The notes beneath the pieces were generated by a model. It saw only the letters and a list, made by a program, of their open reading frames with translations. It searched no databases and was not told where the DNA came from. Position numbers and translations under genes: made by a program. From NCBI GenBank assembly GCA_018268715.1, contig JAFDVZ010000003.1:557347-621346 (forward strand): a DNA stretch of 64,000 nt. Direction: 5' to 3'. The DNA comes from Acidobacteriota bacterium (GTDB taxonomy: Bacteria; Acidobacteriota; Terriglobia; Bryobacterales; Bryobacteraceae). This document shows positions 18,403 to 27,204 of the stretch, piece by piece; positions within the stretch are counted from its first letter, which is position 1; each line of letters begins with the position of its first letter.

Positions 18403-19001
18403 TGAAGAACGGCAAACCGAAGGTCGGCGTGCTGGCCCTGCAAGGGGACTTCGAGGCACACGGGAAGGCGCTCGCCCGGGCGGGCGCCGATCCGGTGGAG
18501 GTGCGGACCGCCGCGGAGCTCGACTCGGTCGACGGGCTTGTAATTCCGGGGGGCGAGAGCACCACCATGCTCAAGCTGCTCCATTACGAGAACCTGTTTG
18601 AGCCGCTAAGGGCGTTCGGCGCCGCCAAGCCGATCTTCGGGACCTGCGCCGGGGCGATCCTGCTGGCCAACGACGTGTCGCACCCACGGCAGGAATCGCT
18701 GGGACTGATGGATATCGGCGTGCAACGCAACGCCTACGGGCGGCAGTTGGACAGCCGGATCGCGCGGCTCGAGCCTGGCGAAGAGAGCCGGCTGACCGAC
18801 GCGGACATCGAGGCCGTCTTCATCCGCGCGCCCATCATCCGGCGGGTGGGCGGACAGGCGCGGGTGCTGGCGAGCTACGCGGGCGATCCGGTGCTGGTGG
18901 AACAAGGCCGCCACCTGGTAGCGACCTTCCATCCGGAGTTAACCGAAGATCCCCGGGTACACGCGCTGTTTCTGGATAAGGTCCGCGAAAACGGCCGCTG
19001 A
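18402..19001 (+). CDS. pdxT: Pyridoxal 5'-phosphate synthase glutaminase, PdxT (Pdx2) subunit
   Basis: The 199-residue class-I glutamine amidotransferase supplies ammonia to PdxS. The oxyanion motif PGGESTT lies near residues 49-55, the nucleophile Cys82 is in GTCAGAILLA, and the His/Glu pair is in TFHPELTED near the C-terminus. Length is normal for PdxT (about 190-200). The open frame that extends upstream to 17391 is an out-of-frame shadow across pdxR and pdxS; the ATG at 18402 directly follows the PdxS stop. Confidence 0.96.
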   Translation: MKNGKPKVGVLALQGDFEAHGKALARAGADPVEVRTAAELDSVDGLVIPGGESTTMLKLLHYENLFEPLRAFGAAKPIFGTCAGAILLANDVSHPRQESLGLMDIGVQRNAYGRQLDSRIARLEPGEESRLTDADIEAVFIRAPIIRRVGGQARVLASYAGDPVLVEQGRHLVATFHPELTEDPRVHALFLDKVRENGR

Positions 19002-19013
19002 GGAGGCGGCCGT
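18991..19013 (+). terminator. Hairpin over the pdxT stop codon
   Basis: Perfect 8-bp arms ACGGCCGC and GCGGCCGT flank the loop TGAGGAG, which contains the pdxT stop codon. There is no T-tract after it, so it is either a weak or Rho-assisted terminator or an mRNA-stabilising hairpin. Confidence 0.45.
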
Positions 19014-19050
19014 CCAGCGGGCTGATGGCGCGGCTATTCGACCACGGCGG

Positions 19051-19407
19051 CTATTCGACCACGATGGTGACGTTCTGGTGGATCAGCACTCGACGGCGGC
19101 CCGCGGTCAGCAGCAGGATGCGTTGGGGGCCCTTGCGGGCGAATTCCGGGATGCGGAAGCGGATGACGTTCTGACTCTGCGTTTCGATTTCAGCCTTCCA
19201 GTCGAAGCGCGGGTCGGAGAGGAAGACTCCGGCGACGGCGTCGCGACCCAGGGCGTGGCCAATCGCCGTGATCACCGCTCCCGGCTTGGCCACACAAGGG
19301 TCCACCGCCAGGATGCACGGAGCGCCGGCGAAATCAGACTCGCCAACGAGCCCCAGATTAATCGTCGCCGTGCACGGGATCGAAACGCTTAACGTGGCAT
19401 CCTGCAT
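19051..19407 (-). CDS. Small IPT/TIG-like protein of unknown function
   Basis: The 118-residue product contains one probable immunoglobulin-like IPT/TIG fold: AKPGAVITAIGHALGRDAVAGVFLSD, then NVIRFRIPEFARKGPQRILLL. This order matches IPT domains, where a glycine-rich turn is followed by a strand describing the displacement. No signal peptide is obvious, but the N-terminus (MQDATLSVSIPCTATINLG) resembles a mature secreted protein. I cannot assign a function. The stop codon sits in a 17-bp tandem duplication (15-bp copies at 19031-19045 and 19048-19062) that repeats the TAG just downstream. Confidence 0.6.
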   Translation of the reverse strand: MQDATLSVSIPCTATINLGLVGESDFAGAPCILAVDPCVAKPGAVITAIGHALGRDAVAGVFLSDPRFDWKAEIETQSQNVIRFRIPEFARKGPQRILLLTAGRRRVLIHQNVTIVVE

Positions 19408-19495
19408 GGTTCGCCGATATGTCCTCCCGATAGAGTAATCGGCCTAATGGCGCCTGGACTTTATAGGCGCGCGTCCCGAAGGCGCCGGGTTGACG

Positions 19496-20233
19496 CTACC
19501 GTTCGGCGCCCAGATGCAGACCCTTGTGGATCGCATACAGGGCGAGTTCCAGGCGGTCGGAGACACCCAGCTTGTCGAAGATGTTGTGCAGGTGGTTCTT
19601 CACCGTCTGCTCACTGATGAACATCTTCTCCGCCATTTCCTTGTTCTTATAGCCCTGCGCCACCAGCGCGACAATTTCGCGCTCGCGCTGGCTGAGCGGA
19701 GAACGCTCGCGCGTCTTGCTCTGCCCCGTGGGCGCCATGTCAATGGGCGAGGAGAACTGCCGCATGACGGCGGCGGTGGTGTGGGAATCGAGCCAGATTT
19801 CGCCGGCGTTCACCTTGCGGATGCTCTTGATAATGAGGTCCGGCGCGGTCTGCTTCAGCACGATGCCGGAGCAACCCAACTTCATCGCCTGAACGAACTC
19901 GTTCTTATCCTCGGAAGCCGTCAGCACGATGACGCGCGTGCTGCGATTGGCCTGCTGCAAAGCCTGCAGCGCCGCCAGACCGTCCAGATTCGGCATCCGG
20001 AGGTCGAGCAGCAATACATCCGGCTCCAACTCCTGGACGCGCTCCAGCACCTCGCGTCCGTCGCCGGCTTCGCCGACGACTTCGATGTCGTCTTCGAGCG
20101 CCAGCAGCTTCTTCAGGCCGTCGCGCACGATCGGGTGATCGTCTGCGATCACAATCCGGATCGATTTCCTGCGCTTCTCCGATACCTCCGGACCCAGATC
20201 GGTGTGCTGGACCGCCGTGACTGTGTTTTCCAT
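19496..20233 (-). CDS. NarL/FixJ-family response regulator
   Basis: The 245-residue protein has a receiver domain (acidic pair ADDHP at 30-34, phospho-acceptor Asp77 in LLLDLRMPNLDG, conserved Thr in VIVLTAS, Lys in GIVLKQTAP). It also has a LuxR-type HTH at about 175-240 (LSQREREIVALVAQGYKNKE, ISEQTVKNHLHNIFDKLGV). It would be a DNA-binding two-component regulator. There is no partner histidine kinase next to it. It is divergent from the selenoperoxiredoxin candidate, with 418 nt between the two starts. Confidence 0.93.
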   Translation of the reverse strand: MENTVTAVQHTDLGPEVSEKRRKSIRIVIADDHPIVRDGLKKLLALEDDIEVVGEAGDGREVLERVQELEPDVLLLDLRMPNLDGLAALQALQQANRSTRVIVLTASEDKNEFVQAMKLGCSGIVLKQTAPDLIIKSIRKVNAGEIWLDSHTTAAVMRQFSSPIDMAPTGQSKTRERSPLSQREREIVALVAQGYKNKEMAEKMFISEQTVKNHLHNIFDKLGVSDRLELALYAIHKGLHLGAER

Positions 20234-20651
20234 GGCTCTGACCTATACTCCGCCTTGATTCTAAATAGTTCTAGTACTTTTCTCAATTCAGGCGTGCCAA
20301 CATGAAGCCGCCTTTAACTTACCTAGTTCCCGACTGAGGCCATCGCAAATCCCTCTAGGGGGATTCCCTTGAGTGGTAGTCGCAGTACTTACTATGCTGG
20401 GGGAATGGTTGACCAGAATCATTTTCGATCGGCCTTGTTTGAAACATTGCCGGGAACCAGCGTCAATACTGGGCCCCTCCGCATTGCAGCCACTACATCC
20501 GTGCTTTATCTGTTCTACTAGTATAGGGGTTATGGTGGTATGATTGCTAGACCTAAGTTATAGAAAAAAGGAGCTATTACCGTTTGCGACGAAGTACCAC
20601 GGGTCATCGTACGGTGATCGAACTACCCTATCCGGAAGATGGGCAATCCAG
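20234..20651. promoter_or_regulatory. 418-nt divergent intergenic region
   Basis: This gap separates the NarL-type regulator from the peroxiredoxin gene and is one of the two longest non-coding stretches. It holds an 18-bp near-palindrome at 20348-20365 and a second near-palindrome CTACTAGTATAG at 20515-20526 (two mismatched pairs), whose TAGTAT could serve as a -10. It also contains TTGACC at about 20409 and AAAAAAGGAGC at 20565-20575. A frame open back to a TTG at 20544 runs into the peroxiredoxin gene, but that stretch has no recognisable protein features. Confidence 0.45.
20348..20365. promoter_or_regulatory. 18-bp near-perfect palindrome, possible response-regulator operator
   Basis: AATCCCTCTAGGGGGATT is a dyad with only one mismatched pair. 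It lies 115 bp upstream of the NarL-type regulator start and about 290 bp upstream of the peroxiredoxin start. NarL-family regulators bind dyads of this size, so autoregulation or control of the redox gene is possible. This is inference. Confidence 0.35.
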
Positions 20652-21680
20652 GTGATCAAATCGCTACTCCCGGCCCTGATTTTTGTTACCGCAACGCCAC
20701 AACTGCTGCCCTCGGCCACGCTCCCCACCGGCCCCGCCATCGGCGCGACCATCCCGGCCTTCTCCGCCCCGGACCAGAACGGTAACCCGCAGACACTGAA
20801 GACCATCGCTGGTCCCAAGGGGGCCATGCTGGTGTTCTACCGGTCGGCCGACTGGTGACCTTTCTGCAAAGGACAGCTCGTGGAGCTGCAACAGAACCTG
20901 GAGAAGATCCGCCAGCAGGGGCTCGGCGTCGCCGCGATCAGCTACGACTCGCCCGCCACCTTAAAGAACTTCGCCGAAAGGCGCGGGATCGGGTATCCGC
21001 TGCTATCCGATGCGGGTTCGGCCATCATCCGGGCGTTCGGCATTCTGAACACCGAGGTTCCACAAGGGACTCCCTTTGCGGGCATCCCCTACCCAGGAAC
21101 GTATATCGTCGACCCCACGGGCAAGGTCATCGCGAAATACTTCGAGGACGACTATACCCAGCGTTATATGACCTCGGATATCCTCGTACGACAGTTCGGC
21201 GCCACCGCCGGCGGGGCCCACGCCACCGTCGAGACGCGGCATCTGAGCCTCTCCTCGGCCGCGAGCGCCGATCGGGTACGGCCGGGCCAAAGGATCGCGC
21301 TGACGCTCGACATCGAGCTGAAGCCCAGCATGCATGTGTACGCGCCGGGCGTCGAGGGGTACATTCCGATCGAGTGGACCATGGAGGCGGGCAGTCAGTC
21401 CTCCGCCCACGCCGTCGAATTTCCAGCGCCGAAGCGGCTGCGGCTGGAGGCGATCCAGGAGACCGTGCCGGTGTTCAGCGGGAAGTTCCGGCTGGTCCGC
21501 GACGTCACCATCGGCAAACTGCCGCCGGGTCCGCTGACGATCTCGGGCGCGTTGCGATATCAGGCCTGCGACGACCGGCAGTGCTACATCCCGCAGACCG
21601 TGCCGCTTAAATGGACGGTGAACGTCGAGCCGCACGATCGCGAGCGTCCGCCCGAGGAGTTGCGGCGCAAGTCCCGGTAA
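20652..21680 (+). CDS. Peroxiredoxin-DsbD(alpha) fusion with in-frame TGA at the active-site Cys: candidate selenoprotein
   Basis: One frame continues through a single TGA at 20856-20858, giving 342 residues if the TGA is read as selenocysteine. The GTG at 20652 begins a signal peptide (MIKSLLPALIFVTA). Residues about 27-185 are an AhpC/TSA redoxin domain: FYRSADW, then the TGA (residue 69), then PFCKGQLVELQ, with Cys72 retained. In Cys homologues this reads DWCPxC, so the TGA replaces exactly the attacking Cys. Residues about 190-330 match the periplasmic alpha domain of DsbD (MHVYAPG, YQACDDRQCYIPQ with Cys306 and Cys311). A hairpin follows the TGA at the right distance. TGA acts as a normal stop elsewhere in the window. 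A nonsense mutation or base-call error is the alternative. Confidence 0.8.
20862..20896 (+). promoter_or_regulatory. Candidate bacterial SECIS hairpin downstream of the TGA
   Basis: A perfect 6-bp upper stem CAGCTC/GAGCTG (20874-20879 with 20883-20888) closes a GTG loop. A lower 5-bp stem TTCTG/CAGAA (20862-20866 with 20892-20896) flanks an asymmetric internal loop. The first loop base, G20880, lies 21 nt after the TGA. Known bacterial SECIS elements show a loop guanine 16-37 nt after the UGA on a stem of at least four pairs, so the geometry fits. Confidence 0.6.
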
Positions 21681-21684
21681 CCGG

Positions 21685-23856
21685 CTAACGGCCCGCCCCG
21701 GCGCGGGCCTTCTCGACCAGCGCGTCCTGGCTGTTCAGGCCCGGCTTCGAGGCGAGCTGCCGGAGCCGGACATAGGTCCCGTCGCTGCGCATGCGGCGCC
21801 GCTTCACGTGGTCGGCCAGATAGGTGGCGAGGATCTCGTCGCGAACGCGGGTCTTCAACTTCGGATCCTCCAGCGGGAACAGCACCTCCACGCGACGGTT
21901 CAGGTTGCGCGGCATCAGATCCGCGCTGCCCAGGTAGACTTCCTCTTCGCCGCCGTTTCCGAAGTAATAGACGCGGCTGTGTTCGAGGAACCGCCCGACG
22001 ATGCTCGACACCTCGATGTTCTCGCTGATGCCGGCAAGGCCCGGACGGAGACAGCAGATGCCGCGCACCAGCAGATCGATCTTCACCCCGGCCTGGGAGG
22101 CGCGGTAGAGCGTCCGGATGAGCGGGCCGTCCACCAGCGAGTTCATCTTAAATATGAGCCGGCCCTGGCGACCCTGCTTCTGGTGGTCGATTTCGCGCTC
22201 GATCATGGCGAGCAGGCGCTGGCGCAGGTTCACGGGCGCGACCAGAAGCTTCTTGTAGTTCGACTTGGCGGAGTAGCCGGTCAGGTAATTGAACAGGTCG
22301 GTGACGTCTTCGGCGATGGCCTCGTCGCAGGTGAACAGGCCCAGATCCGTGTAGAGATGGGCGGTGACCGCGTTGTAGTTGCCGGTGGCGACGTGAACGT
22401 AGCGCCGGATCTTGTCGCCTTCGCGACGGACGATCATGGCCACCTTGCAGTGGATCTTGAGGCCGACCAGGCCGTAGACCACGTGCGCGCCGACGCGTTC
22501 CAACGCCCGGGCCCACTCGATGTTGCTCTCCTCGTCGAAGCGGGCCTTCAGTTCGACGAGGACGGCCACCTGCTTTTCCTCCTCGACGGCCTCGAGCAGG
22601 GCCTCGACCACCGGAGAGTTCCGGCCCACACGATACAGCACCATCTTGATGGCGAGCACGTTGGGGTCGTGGGCGGAGCGGCGCAGCAGGTCCACCACCG
22701 GCTGGAAGGAGTCGAAGGGATGATGCAGCAGCACCTGGTTGCGCTGGATGATGCTGTACAGGTCCTCGTCCTCGGCGACGGGCCGCAGGGTCTCCGGAAT
22801 CGCCGGCACGAAGGCCTGCTCCTTCAGCTCGGGGCGGTCGAGCTGGCTGAGCGCCATCAGCCGCTTCAGCGCGAGCGGCCGCCGTACGCGATACACCTCG
22901 TTCGAATTCACCTCGAGATTATTCATCAGGATCTCGAGGATGTGGCTCGGCATCGAGTCGGTGACCATCAGCCGGACCACGTCGCCGAAACGGCGCTGGC
23001 GGACGCCTTCCTCGATGGTCTCGAGCAGATCCTCCGCCTCCAGTTCCTTGATCGCCACCTCGGCGTCGCGCGTGACGTGGAAGGGATGGCTTTCCACCAC
23101 CTCCATGCCCGGGAACAGGGAGGCGAGGTTCTCCGCGATCACCTGTTCGAGCCACACCACGGAGGAACGTTTCGGCGCGCGCCGCAGCTTCCGCTTCGGG
23201 GCCGGCGCGGTGACCGGCACCAGTTGCGGCAACGAATCCGGCACCTTGATGCGGGCGAAGTGCTCCACGTTGTTGGCGTCGCGAATCAGGACGGCCAGAT
23301 TCAGGCTGAGATTCGAGATGTGCGGGAACGGGCGGCCGGGGTCGAAGGCGAGCGGCGTCAGGACGGGGAAGACGGTCTCCTGGAAGTAGGTCCGGACCCG
23401 CAGCTTCTGCTTGTCGTTGAGTTCGCCGATGTCCAGCAGCTCGATGCCCGAGGCCAGAAGCTCCGGCCGCAGCTTGTCCTCCAGGTGCTTATGGGCGTCG
23501 GCCAGCAGTTTCTTGACGTCGCGCCGGATGGCGACTAACTGGGCGGCGGGAGTCATGCGGTCCGGGCCGACCTCCACGGTCCCCGCATCCACCTGCGCCA
23601 TCAGGCCGGCCACGCGGACCATGAAGAACTCGTCGAGGTTGGAGCCGAGGATGGCCAGGAACTTCACCCGCTCGAGCAGCGGGTTGCCATCGTCCATGGC
23701 TTCCTCAAGCACACGGCGCTGAAACGCGAGTAATCCTAACTCGCGGTTGATGTACAGGCCGGGGTCGGTCAGATCCGGGGTCAACGCGACGGTCGCCTTC
23801 GGGTCGACCGGCGTGGGCTCATTCGCTTTCTTCGCCATGCTTGAGGTGGTCCCCAT
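21685..23856 (-). CDS. ppk: Polyphosphate kinase PPK1
   Basis: The 723-residue enzyme reversibly makes inorganic polyphosphate from ATP and has the typical PPK1 length (about 690-730). The N-terminal domain INRELGLLAFQRRVLEEA with FLAILGSNLDEFFMVRVAGL, the first PLD-like domain with KIHCKVAMIV and the autophosphorylated histidine in YVHVATGNYN, and the second with EHSRVYYFGNGGEEEVYLGS are all present. The ATG at 23856 has GGAG 6 bp upstream and is preferred over the in-frame ATG at 23838. It starts 12 bp after the stop of the hydrolase gene, so the two may be co-transcribed. The end lies 4 bp from the end of the convergent peroxiredoxin gene. Confidence 0.97.
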   Translation of the reverse strand: MGTTSSMAKKANEPTPVDPKATVALTPDLTDPGLYINRELGLLAFQRRVLEEAMDDGNPLLERVKFLAILGSNLDEFFMVRVAGLMAQVDAGTVEVGPDRMTPAAQLVAIRRDVKKLLADAHKHLEDKLRPELLASGIELLDIGELNDKQKLRVRTYFQETVFPVLTPLAFDPGRPFPHISNLSLNLAVLIRDANNVEHFARIKVPDSLPQLVPVTAPAPKRKLRRAPKRSSVVWLEQVIAENLASLFPGMEVVESHPFHVTRDAEVAIKELEAEDLLETIEEGVRQRRFGDVVRLMVTDSMPSHILEILMNNLEVNSNEVYRVRRPLALKRLMALSQLDRPELKEQAFVPAIPETLRPVAEDEDLYSIIQRNQVLLHHPFDSFQPVVDLLRRSAHDPNVLAIKMVLYRVGRNSPVVEALLEAVEEEKQVAVLVELKARFDEESNIEWARALERVGAHVVYGLVGLKIHCKVAMIVRREGDKIRRYVHVATGNYNAVTAHLYTDLGLFTCDEAIAEDVTDLFNYLTGYSAKSNYKKLLVAPVNLRQRLLAMIEREIDHQKQGRQGRLIFKMNSLVDGPLIRTLYRASQAGVKIDLLVRGICCLRPGLAGISENIEVSSIVGRFLEHSRVYYFGNGGEEEVYLGSADLMPRNLNRRVEVLFPLEDPKLKTRVRDEILATYLADHVKRRRMRSDGTYVRLRQLASKPGLNSQDALVEKARAGAGR

Positions 23857-23868
23857 CGAACGCTCCGG

Positions 23869-25815
23869 TCAGCGCTTCACCACCGTCAGGCGGACTTCGG
23901 AGGCGTGCTGAGTCGAATGATGGACGCTGTTATGGGCGATGACGCCCTTGGTCTCGTCGTAGTTATTACCGCCGGTGTTCATGTTACGGTCGAAACGGGG
24001 GAAGTTACTGCTCGAAATCTCGAGCCGGATGCGATGGCCGGCCGCGAAGTAGTTACTCGTATTCATGGGCGATAACTTGACGCGGGCGACTTTGCCGGGC
24101 TCCATCCAGGCCAGCGGCTTGTCGTAGCCGTCCCGATAGCGCAGGCGCTGGATGGTCTCATCCAGGTTGTAGGCGGTTCCGTCGGGATAGACGTCCACCA
24201 GTTTGGCCGTGACGTCGGTGTCCCTGGCGTCGGAGGACACATACAGCGTCACCTCGATCGGGCCGCTGACTTCCACGCCTTCCTTCAACGGCTCGGACGA
24301 ATAGACCAGGATGTCGGCCCGGGTCTCCATCTTGCGCTGATCGAACGCGCCGCCGGTGACGGCGTTGCCGGTGCAGCACACGTTGCCGCCGTAGGAGGGC
24401 ACGGGGTTCATCGGATCGTAGGCGAAGCTGTCGGGAGCGTCGGATGCGGGCGGCGCCGCGGCGAGCGCGCCATCGCCGTACAGGCTGTTGGCCTTCCCGC
24501 CGCTGGCGAGATAGAACGTCATCGGCTGCGCGCCGGCGGGCGGCCAGGTGTCCGATGACTGCCACTTATTCAAACCCATGGTGTAATAGCGAACCTTCGG
24601 CATCTTCGAGAAGGTCTTGTTATCCTCGCCCTTCAGGAATCGGTCGAACCAGCCGTAGGTCAACTCGTCATAATTCAGCCTCGCGTCGCCGACGTTGCGT
24701 TCGCCCACCACGGTCTCCGCCGTCGCCCGCTTGTAGGCGCAGTGCAGGGTCGGAGCGATCACCGCGTATTGGCGGTCGGCGATTTCCGGCCGGGCCGTGC
24801 GGCGGACGAAGTTATAGGCGGCCAGGTTCGGGCCGGTGGAGACGTCGTACCAGGACATGAACCAGAAGCCGGGGATGTTGATCGGCTGATCGTCGTGCCA
24901 CAGACCGCCGCGATACCAGGCTGGATCGTTCGGCGCGCGCTTCACCATCGCGCCGCCCGTGGAGACTTCCATGCGATCGGCGAAGATGCCGCGCGGACCG
25001 TCGACGGCCTTGATGATGTCGATCTCCGGCAGGTGGGCGAGCCCCTTCGACCAGTCGACCGGCGGGAGTTGCGCCGCCAGGTCGTAGGCCTTGGACGCGC
25101 GGATGAGGTCCTCCTGCGTCGTGTTCGGAGGGAACATCGGGCGGATCTGGTTCTGCTCGCCGTACAGCCAGGCGATGAACAGCATCTGGATCGCTCCGCC
25201 GCGATACCAGTTACCCTGTTCGTACCAGCCGTCCACGCGGCCGACTCCGGCGCCGAATCCCATCGGGATCATGGTGGTGAAGGCGGGGTTGTTCTGCGCG
25301 GCGACGCCTAGTTGCCACTCGGCCGTCGACGAGCAGCCGATCGTGCCGACCTTGCCGTTCGACCACGACTGCGAGGAGATCCAGGAGATCGCGTCGGAAC
25401 CGTCGGTGAGCGGCGGTCCCAGGATGTCATAACTGCCTTCGGAGAAGAAATGTCCCCGCTCATTCATCTCGACATAGGCGTAACCGTGCTTGACGGCGTC
25501 TAACTCGGCGCGCATGTCGCGGGGCGCGCCCAGGCGGATGTCCCAGAAGTTGAAGTTATAGGGCGTGCGCACAAAGATGGTCGGATATTTCTTCGACGCA
25601 TCCTTGGGCCGGTAGATATCGGTGGCCATGCGCTTGCCGTCGCGCATCGGGACCATCACCTTGCGGTCGATGACGGCGACGGCGGCGAGTTGTTTTTCAG
25701 TTTCGTTACGAGCCGCGACGGTTTGCGGATCGGGAGCCGGGCGCGGTTGGGCAAAGGAGATGACGCTGGCGGCGAACGCTGCCAGCACGGGGGAGAACTT
25801 GATTGCGGCAGTCAC
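23869..25815 (-). CDS. Secreted CocE/NonD (peptidase S15-type) hydrolase
   Basis: The 648-residue protein has a signal peptide ([18 protein letters not shown]). It is followed by an alpha/beta-hydrolase of the X-Pro dipeptidyl-peptidase/CocE type ([20 protein letters not shown] near 55, [28 protein letters not shown]). The nucleophile elbow region reads [18 protein letters not shown] near residue 157. The C-terminal third is the beta-sandwich domain of this family ([36 protein letters not shown]). Members cleave acyl groups from esters or peptides; the substrate is unknown. It lies downstream of the galactarate genes but the functional link is unclear. Confidence 0.9.
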   Translation of the reverse strand: MTAAIKFSPVLAAFAASVISFAQPRPAPDPQTVAARNETEKQLAAVAVIDRKVMVPMRDGKRMATDIYRPKDASKKYPTIFVRTPYNFNFWDIRLGAPRDMRAELDAVKHGYAYVEMNERGHFFSEGSYDILGPPLTDGSDAISWISSQSWSNGKVGTIGCSSTAEWQLGVAAQNNPAFTTMIPMGFGAGVGRVDGWYEQGNWYRGGAIQMLFIAWLYGEQNQIRPMFPPNTTQEDLIRASKAYDLAAQLPPVDWSKGLAHLPEIDIIKAVDGPRGIFADRMEVSTGGAMVKRAPNDPAWYRGGLWHDDQPINIPGFWFMSWYDVSTGPNLAAYNFVRRTARPEIADRQYAVIAPTLHCAYKRATAETVVGERNVGDARLNYDELTYGWFDRFLKGEDNKTFSKMPKVRYYTMGLNKWQSSDTWPPAGAQPMTFYLASGGKANSLYGDGALAAAPPASDAPDSFAYDPMNPVPSYGGNVCCTGNAVTGGAFDQRKMETRADILVYSSEPLKEGVEVSGPIEVTLYVSSDARDTDVTAKLVDVYPDGTAYNLDETIQRLRYRDGYDKPLAWMEPGKVARVKLSPMNTSNYFAAGHRIRLEISSSNFPRFDRNMNTGGNNYDETKGVIAHNSVHHSTQHASEVRLTVVKR

Positions 25816-25860
25816 GGATTTTCCAGTTTACCGCCTTTGGAGCGGCGCCGACCGTGGGAC

Positions 25861-27198
25861 CTATTTGCCGAACAAGGCCTGCGCGGCGAGCACGATGGCC
25901 AACCCCACCATCGACGTCACCACCTTCATCACCGTCCAGGACCGCAACGTCTGCGGCACGGTCATGCCGAAGGACTGGTTCACCAGCCAGAAGCCCGCGT
26001 CGTTCACGTGCGACAGGATCGTACCGCCGGCGCACAGCGCCAGCACGATCATCTCCGACGAATACCCCGGAATTCCCTTCACCAGCGGCGCGACGATGCC
26101 CGCGGCGGTGATGATGGCCACCGTCGCCGACCCCTGCGCCACGCGCATGCCGGCCGCCACCACCCAGGCCAGCACCAGCGGCGAGATGTTGGACGCCGCC
26201 AGCATCTTGCCGGCGTAGGCGCCGACGCCCGAGTCGACGATCACCTGCTTAAAGGCTCCGCCGCCGCCCATGATCACCAGCAGGCTGGCGGTGGGCGCAA
26301 GCGCCTGCGTGGCCATGCGCGTGACGGCCTCGCGGTCCAGCCCCCGGCGCGTCCCCAGAAAGTACATCGAGGCGAACGCCGCGATGGCCAGCGCGCAGAA
26401 CGGGTGCCCGATCAACGTCAGGAAGCCCTTTGCGCCGGCGCCGGCGCGGCTGGCGATGGTCGAGGCGAAGATCAGCAACACGGGCAGGGTCAGCAGCACC
26501 GCCACCAGCCATACGTTCGGCGGCGGAAGCGCGTCCTGTTCGCCGCTCGTTTCCGGTTTGTCGGCCGGCGCGGGGATGTACAGGCGCTTCGCGATCCACA
26601 GGCCATAGATCACGCCGCCGGCGATGGTCATGGGGACCGATAGCATCGCGCCGTACAGGATGATCAGGCCCAGGTCCGCGCCGAGCAGTTGCGCCGCTGC
26701 CGCCGGAGCGGGATGCGGAGGAACCATCGCGTGCGTCACCGTCAGCGCGCAGGCGATGGGCAGGCCGAAGTACAGCAGCGACCGTTTGGATTCGCGCCCC
26801 AGGCTCAGCGCCAACGGCAGCAGGATGATGAAGCCCACTTCAAAGAAGATGGGCAGGCCCACCAGAAACGAGGCCGTCAACACCGCCCACACCGCCCGGT
26901 CCTTGCCGAACTTCGCAAGCAGCGCCTCGGCCAGGGCGCGGCCGCCGCCCGAGTACTCGATGTAGCGGCCCATGATCGAGCCCAGCGCCACCACCACGGC
27001 GATGAACCCCAGCGCCTCTCCGAATCCCGATTGGATCGATTTCAGCAGTTTCGCGGGCTCCATGCCGCAAGCAAGCCCCAAGCCGATGCTGGTCACCAGC
27101 ATGGCCAGGAACGCGTGCATCCGCACGTACAGAATCAGCACCAGCAGCAGGCCGATGGAGGCCAGCGTGTACAGCACAAGCAGATCGGGACCGGTCAT
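25861..27198 (-). CDS. GntP-family gluconate/sugar-acid:H+ symporter
   Basis: The 445-residue integral membrane protein has about twelve hydrophobic helices and GntP-family landmarks: GLPIFFEVGFIILLPLAL, THAMVPPHPAPAAAA, and near the end CAGGTILSHVNDAGFWLV. Family members import gluconate and related sugar acids by proton symport. It starts 6 bp after the stop of the galactarate dehydratase gene, so galactarate or a related aldarate is the probable substrate (inference from context). Confidence 0.92.
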   Translation of the reverse strand: MTGPDLLVLYTLASIGLLLVLILYVRMHAFLAMLVTSIGLGLACGMEPAKLLKSIQSGFGEALGFIAVVVALGSIMGRYIEYSGGGRALAEALLAKFGKDRAVWAVLTASFLVGLPIFFEVGFIILLPLALSLGRESKRSLLYFGLPIACALTVTHAMVPPHPAPAAAAQLLGADLGLIILYGAMLSVPMTIAGGVIYGLWIAKRLYIPAPADKPETSGEQDALPPPNVWLVAVLLTLPVLLIFASTIASRAGAGAKGFLTLIGHPFCALAIAAFASMYFLGTRRGLDREAVTRMATQALAPTASLLVIMGGGGAFKQVIVDSGVGAYAGKMLAASNISPLVLAWVVAAGMRVAQGSATVAIITAAGIVAPLVKGIPGYSSEMIVLALCAGGTILSHVNDAGFWLVNQSFGMTVPQTLRSWTVMKVVTSMVGLAIVLAAQALFGK

Positions 27199-27204
27199 GA
27201 TCGG

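Noticed and set aside
20544..20651. TTG start giving a longer peroxiredoxin N-terminus
   Set aside because: The extra residues are charged and precede the signal peptide; the GTG at 20652 places the signal peptide at the N-terminus.
20856..20858. Simple reading of the peroxiredoxin as two genes split by a stop
   Set aside because: The frame is unchanged on both sides, the second part would start inside the active site, and the TGA falls exactly on the conserved Cys; a stop mutation remains the main alternative.
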